DNA from: Microbacterium sp.
Lineage (GTDB): Bacteria > Actinomycetota > Actinomycetes > Actinomycetales > Microbacteriaceae
NCBI GenBank assembly: GCA_029239635.1
Contig: JARBUN010000004.1
Coordinates: 1-39,930, forward strand
Length of the DNA stretch: 39,930 bases
Direction of reading: 5' to 3'
Each line of letters opens with the position of its first letter. Positions within the stretch are counted from its first letter, which is position 1. Below the pieces are notes generated by a model that did no database searches, had not been told where the DNA came from, and worked only from the letters and a program-made list of their open reading frames with translations. This document shows positions 37,385-39,930 of the stretch, in pieces. Made by a program: the position numbers and the translations under genes.

Positions 37385-38584
37385 TCAGCGCATCGGCAGA
37401 AGCCGCGTCGGCGAGGGCGACGCTGTGCGGTGACGAACGCGACCCGGCACGCCGGTGCGCGCATCGAGGGGAAGCGAGACGATCTCGTCGGCCAGTTGAC
37501 CCGCGACGAGCAGGGTGTCGCCGGCCACGACGTGGTGTCGGGGCCAGTGCGTCCCGGCGTCGGCGAGGGCGGTGAGCTGCAGCGCCTCACCGGCGCCGCG
37601 CACCGCGAGGACGCCGATCGTGTCGCTGCCGCGCACTCCCGCGTAGAGCGTCGTGCCGTCGCGACTCGCGCAGAGCTCGGCCGCGGTGTCGGTCTCGAGA
37701 GTGCCGAGGAGCGGCTGACCGGAGACGACGTGCCATCGGCCCTCGGCATCCGGGGTCAGGACGAACACCTCGCGACTGAGTTCGGTCACGATGTAGAGGT
37801 GGCCGGACGGATGCCACACCCCGTGCCGCGGACCGCTGCCCTTCGGCAACACGACCTGCTGCACGACGCGGAGGCCGTCGCTGCTCGAGTGCCAGAAGCG
37901 GACGAGGTCCAGGCCCATGTCGGTGGTCGCGAGGAGGCCGCCGGGGAGGAAGATCGCCTGGTGCGTCCGCGAGACGCGGGGACCGATGACGGCCTCCTCG
38001 GACTCGGCGTCGGTCTCGGGCACGGCGTCGTAGGCCGGGATGAGGTCGCCGTACTCGTCGCCGGCGGCTTCGCGCAGGGCGCGCGCGGCGGCGGCGAGGT
38101 CGGGCACGACGGCACCCGACACGCGCGCGCCGGTCGAGACGCCGCCCTCCGCGGAGTCGGAGCCCCAGGGGTCGGTGGCCTCCGCGGCGAGCACGGGGCG
38201 CGACGGGCGGCCGGCGGCATCCAGATCGATCCGGACGACCCGCCCGTCGCTCCAGCAGCTCGCGACGAGGAAGGTCGCGTCGGGCGACACCGCGACGTGG
38301 CAGACCGACTCGCCCGCCTCGATCGCGGGGCCGACCGGGGTCAGACGCGTCTCGCTCGTGCGGCGATAGGCCTGGACCGTACCGTCGGATTCGAGTGCGG
38401 CGTAGAGCAGATCGTGGGTGGGGTGAGCCGCCAGCCACGACGCCGAGCCGGGGGCGGCCACCGCCGTGCCGACCATCCCGAGCGGACCCGAGGCCCAGAC
38501 CGAATCGGCGTCTCCGGCCTGCAGGATGCCGATGCCCTCGGCCGATCCCGCGTCACCCGCGTAGGCCCCCACCCAGAACCGCAT
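37385..38584 (-). CDS. Lactonase-family beta-propeller protein (6-phosphogluconolactonase-like)
   Basis: This 399-residue protein resembles the seven-bladed lactonase family (PF10282): repeated blade motifs such as AAHPTHDLLYAALESDGTVQAYR, CHVAVSPDATFLVASCWSDGRVVRIDLD, GPRHGVWHPSGHLYIVTELSREVFVL and ELCASRDGTTLYAGVRGSDTIGVLAV. A family role would be hydrolysis of a sugar lactone such as 6-phosphogluconolactone; relatives vary and the substrate is not shown. An insertion at about 150-200 rich in Ala and Glu separates two blades. Its ATG comes 1 nt after the purA stop, so translation is probably coupled; there is no strong ribosome site. No signal peptide is seen. Confidence 0.75.
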   Translation of the reverse strand: MRFWVGAYAGDAGSAEGIGILQAGDADSVWASGPLGMVGTAVAAPGSASWLAAHPTHDLLYAALESDGTVQAYRRTSETRLTPVGPAIEAGESVCHVAVSPDATFLVASCWSDGRVVRIDLDAAGRPSRPVLAAEATDPWGSDSAEGGVSTGARVSGAVVPDLAAAARALREAAGDEYGDLIPAYDAVPETDAESEEAVIGPRVSRTHQAIFLPGGLLATTDMGLDLVRFWHSSSDGLRVVQQVVLPKGSGPRHGVWHPSGHLYIVTELSREVFVLTPDAEGRWHVVSGQPLLGTLETDTAAELCASRDGTTLYAGVRGSDTIGVLAVRGAGEALQLTALADAGTHWPRHHVVAGDTLLVAGQLADEIVSLPLDARTGVPGRVRHRTASPSPTRLLPMR

Positions 38585-38585
38585 G

Positions 38586-39872
38586 TCAGTCGACGAGGTT
38601 GTGTCGCACGATCACCTGGTCGCGCGCGGGCCCGACGCCGATGACCGAGATGCGCGTTCCGCTCATCTTCTCGAGCGCGAGGACGTAGTCCTGCGCGTTC
38701 TGCGGGAGGTCGTCGAACGTCCGCGCGGTGGAGATGTCCTCGCTCCAACCCGGGTAGTACTCGTGGATCGGCTTCGCGTGGTGGAAGTCGGTCTGGTTGA
38801 CCGGCAGGTCGTCGTAGCGCACACCGTCGACGTCGTAGGCGACGCAGACCGGGATCTGCTCGAGCCCGCCGAGGATGTCGAGCTTGGTCAGCACGAGGTC
38901 GGTGATGCCGTTGATGCGCGTCGCGTAGCGCGTGATGGGCGCGTCGTACCAGCCGACGCGGCGCGGGCGACCCGTGGTGGTGCCGAACTCGAAGCCGCGC
39001 GAGCGCAGCCAGTCGCCGCTCTCGTCGAACAGCTCGGTCGGGAACGGGCCCGAGCCGACGCGCGTGGTGTACGCCTTGACGATGCCCACGATGCGGTCGA
39101 GGCGGTTCGGTCCCACACCCGAGCCGGTCGAGGCGCCGCCGGCCGTCGCGGACGACGACGTGACGAAGGGGTAGGTGCCGTGGTCGACGTCGAGCATGGT
39201 CGCCTGACCGCCCTCGAAGACGACGACGTCGCCGGCATCCAGAGCCTCGTTCAGCAGCAGCGAGGTGTCGGCGACCATCGGGCGCACGCGCTCGGCGTAG
39301 GCGAGCAGGTCTTCGACGACCTCGTCGACCGTGATCGAGCGGCGGTTGAAGACCTTGACCAGCAGGTGGTTCTTCTGGTCGAGGGCTCCCTCGACCTTCT
39401 GGCGCAGGATGTTCTCGTCGAACAGGTCCTGCACCCGGATGCCGACGCGGTTGATCTTGTCGGCGTACGCGGGGCCGATCCCGCGGCCGGTCGTGCCGAT
39501 CTGGCGCTTGCCGAGGAAGCGCTCGGTGACCTTGTCGAGCGTGCGGTGGTACTGCGTGATGATGTGCGCGTTGGCGCTGATCTTCAAGCGGCTCGTGTCG
39601 AGGCCGCGCGCGTTCAGCGCCTCGAGTTCGGCGAACAGCACCTCGAGGTCGACGACGACGCCGTTGCCGATGACGGGGGTGACCCCGGGAGACAGGATGC
39701 CGCTGGGCAGCAGGTGCAGCGCGTACTTCTCGTCGCCGATGACGACGGTGTGGCCGGCGTTGTTGCCGCCGTTGAACTTCACCACCCAGTCGGTGCGCTC
39801 ACCGAGCAGATCGGTGGCCTTGCCCTTGCCCTCGTCGCCCCACTGGACGCCGACGATCACGATTCCGGGCAT
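38586..39872 (-). CDS. purA: Adenylosuccinate synthetase
   Basis: This 428-residue cytoplasmic enzyme makes adenylosuccinate from IMP, aspartate and GTP, the first step from IMP to AMP. It shows the N-terminal [17 protein letters not shown]-loop-like motif, [46 protein letters not shown] and the GTP-binding TKLDIL segment. Length is standard. ATG 39872 has GAGGAG upstream; an ATG five codons earlier would start before this site. It is a core gene and marks the edge of the catabolic island. Confidence 0.96.
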   Translation of the reverse strand: MPGIVIVGVQWGDEGKGKATDLLGERTDWVVKFNGGNNAGHTVVIGDEKYALHLLPSGILSPGVTPVIGNGVVVDLEVLFAELEALNARGLDTSRLKISANAHIITQYHRTLDKVTERFLGKRQIGTTGRGIGPAYADKINRVGIRVQDLFDENILRQKVEGALDQKNHLLVKVFNRRSITVDEVVEDLLAYAERVRPMVADTSLLLNEALDAGDVVVFEGGQATMLDVDHGTYPFVTSSSATAGGASTGSGVGPNRLDRIVGIVKAYTTRVGSGPFPTELFDESGDWLRSRGFEFGTTTGRPRRVGWYDAPITRYATRINGITDLVLTKLDILGGLEQIPVCVAYDVDGVRYDDLPVNQTDFHHAKPIHEYYPGWSEDISTARTFDDLPQNAQDYVLALEKMSGTRISVIGVGPARDQVIVRHNLVD

Positions 39873-39907
39873 GAGTGCTCCTCGCATGTTGTCCGGCGGT
39901 ACACCCC

Positions 39908-39913
39908 ATCCTA
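39908..39913 (-). promoter_or_regulatory. Candidate -10 box for purA
   Basis: The minus strand reads TAGGAT (within GATAGGATGG) about 35 nt upstream of the purA start codon. It fits the -10 consensus; a -35 is not clear within the window. Confidence 0.4.
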
Positions 39914-39930
39914 TCGAGAGGGTCCGACAC

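Overview
The window is GC-rich (about 70% by eye) with dense, often ATGA-overlapping genes, GTG starts, leaderless-type -10 boxes, Tat and lipoprotein exports and LAxTG cell-wall sorting signals. Together these indicate a high-GC Gram-positive actinobacterium, most likely a Microbacteriaceae member such as Microbacterium. That assignment is an inference from gene style; no search was run. I see no rRNA, tRNA, CRISPR array or insertion sequence.

Layout. (1) 1-3043, minus strand: a glycine betaine/choline ABC importer (ATPase with CBS domains, permease, lipoprotein receptor). The permease lacks an internal stretch normally present in the family. (2) 3428-4937: a small chorismate mutase (minus) and an AI-2E-type membrane protein (plus) share a divergent promoter region. 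(3) 4941-15698: an amino-sugar/fucoside locus. A minimal NagA-type deacetylase (minus) diverges from a ROK repressor. Downstream is a tightly packed plus-strand operon: sugar-binding lipoprotein, cytosolic GH29 alpha-L-fucosidase, two permeases, an M81 (MlrC-like) protein, a CutC-like protein, a ROK sugar kinase and NagB. (4) 15860-30897, minus strand: four exported proteins for plant arabinan-type glycans. These are a 2066-residue GH121-like enzyme, a 1463-residue GH43 enzyme, a Tat-exported GH127/GH146-like beta-L-arabinofuranosidase and a non-catalytic discoidin/Ig-like surface protein. Three of the four end in LAxTG sorting signals. (5) 31030-37329: a LacI repressor (minus) diverges from a sugar-binding lipoprotein, two permeases and a cytosolic GH127 enzyme (plus). 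(6) 37385-39872, minus strand: purA followed by a lactonase-like beta-propeller gene.

How the parts work together. Blocks 4 and 5 look like one utilisation system. Wall-anchored and secreted enzymes would trim beta-L-arabinooligosaccharides (as found on hydroxyproline-rich plant glycoproteins) at the cell surface. The ABC importer would bring in short arabinosides, the cytosolic GH127 enzyme would release L-arabinose, and the LacI protein would control both arms. A 15-bp motif that differs at one position occurs in front of the GH121-like gene and in front of the importer, supporting common control. The enzyme set (GH121 + GH43 + GH127 + ABC importer) recalls the HypBA2/HypAA/HypBA1 cluster of Bifidobacterium longum. 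Block 3 has the logic of a pathway that imports a fucosylated GlcNAc glycoside, cleaves it inside the cell, and sends GlcNAc through kinase, NagA and NagB. Two genes of poorly defined function (M81 and CutC) are locked into that operon. Neither sugar importer has its own ATPase, so a shared MsiK-like ATPase elsewhere is expected.
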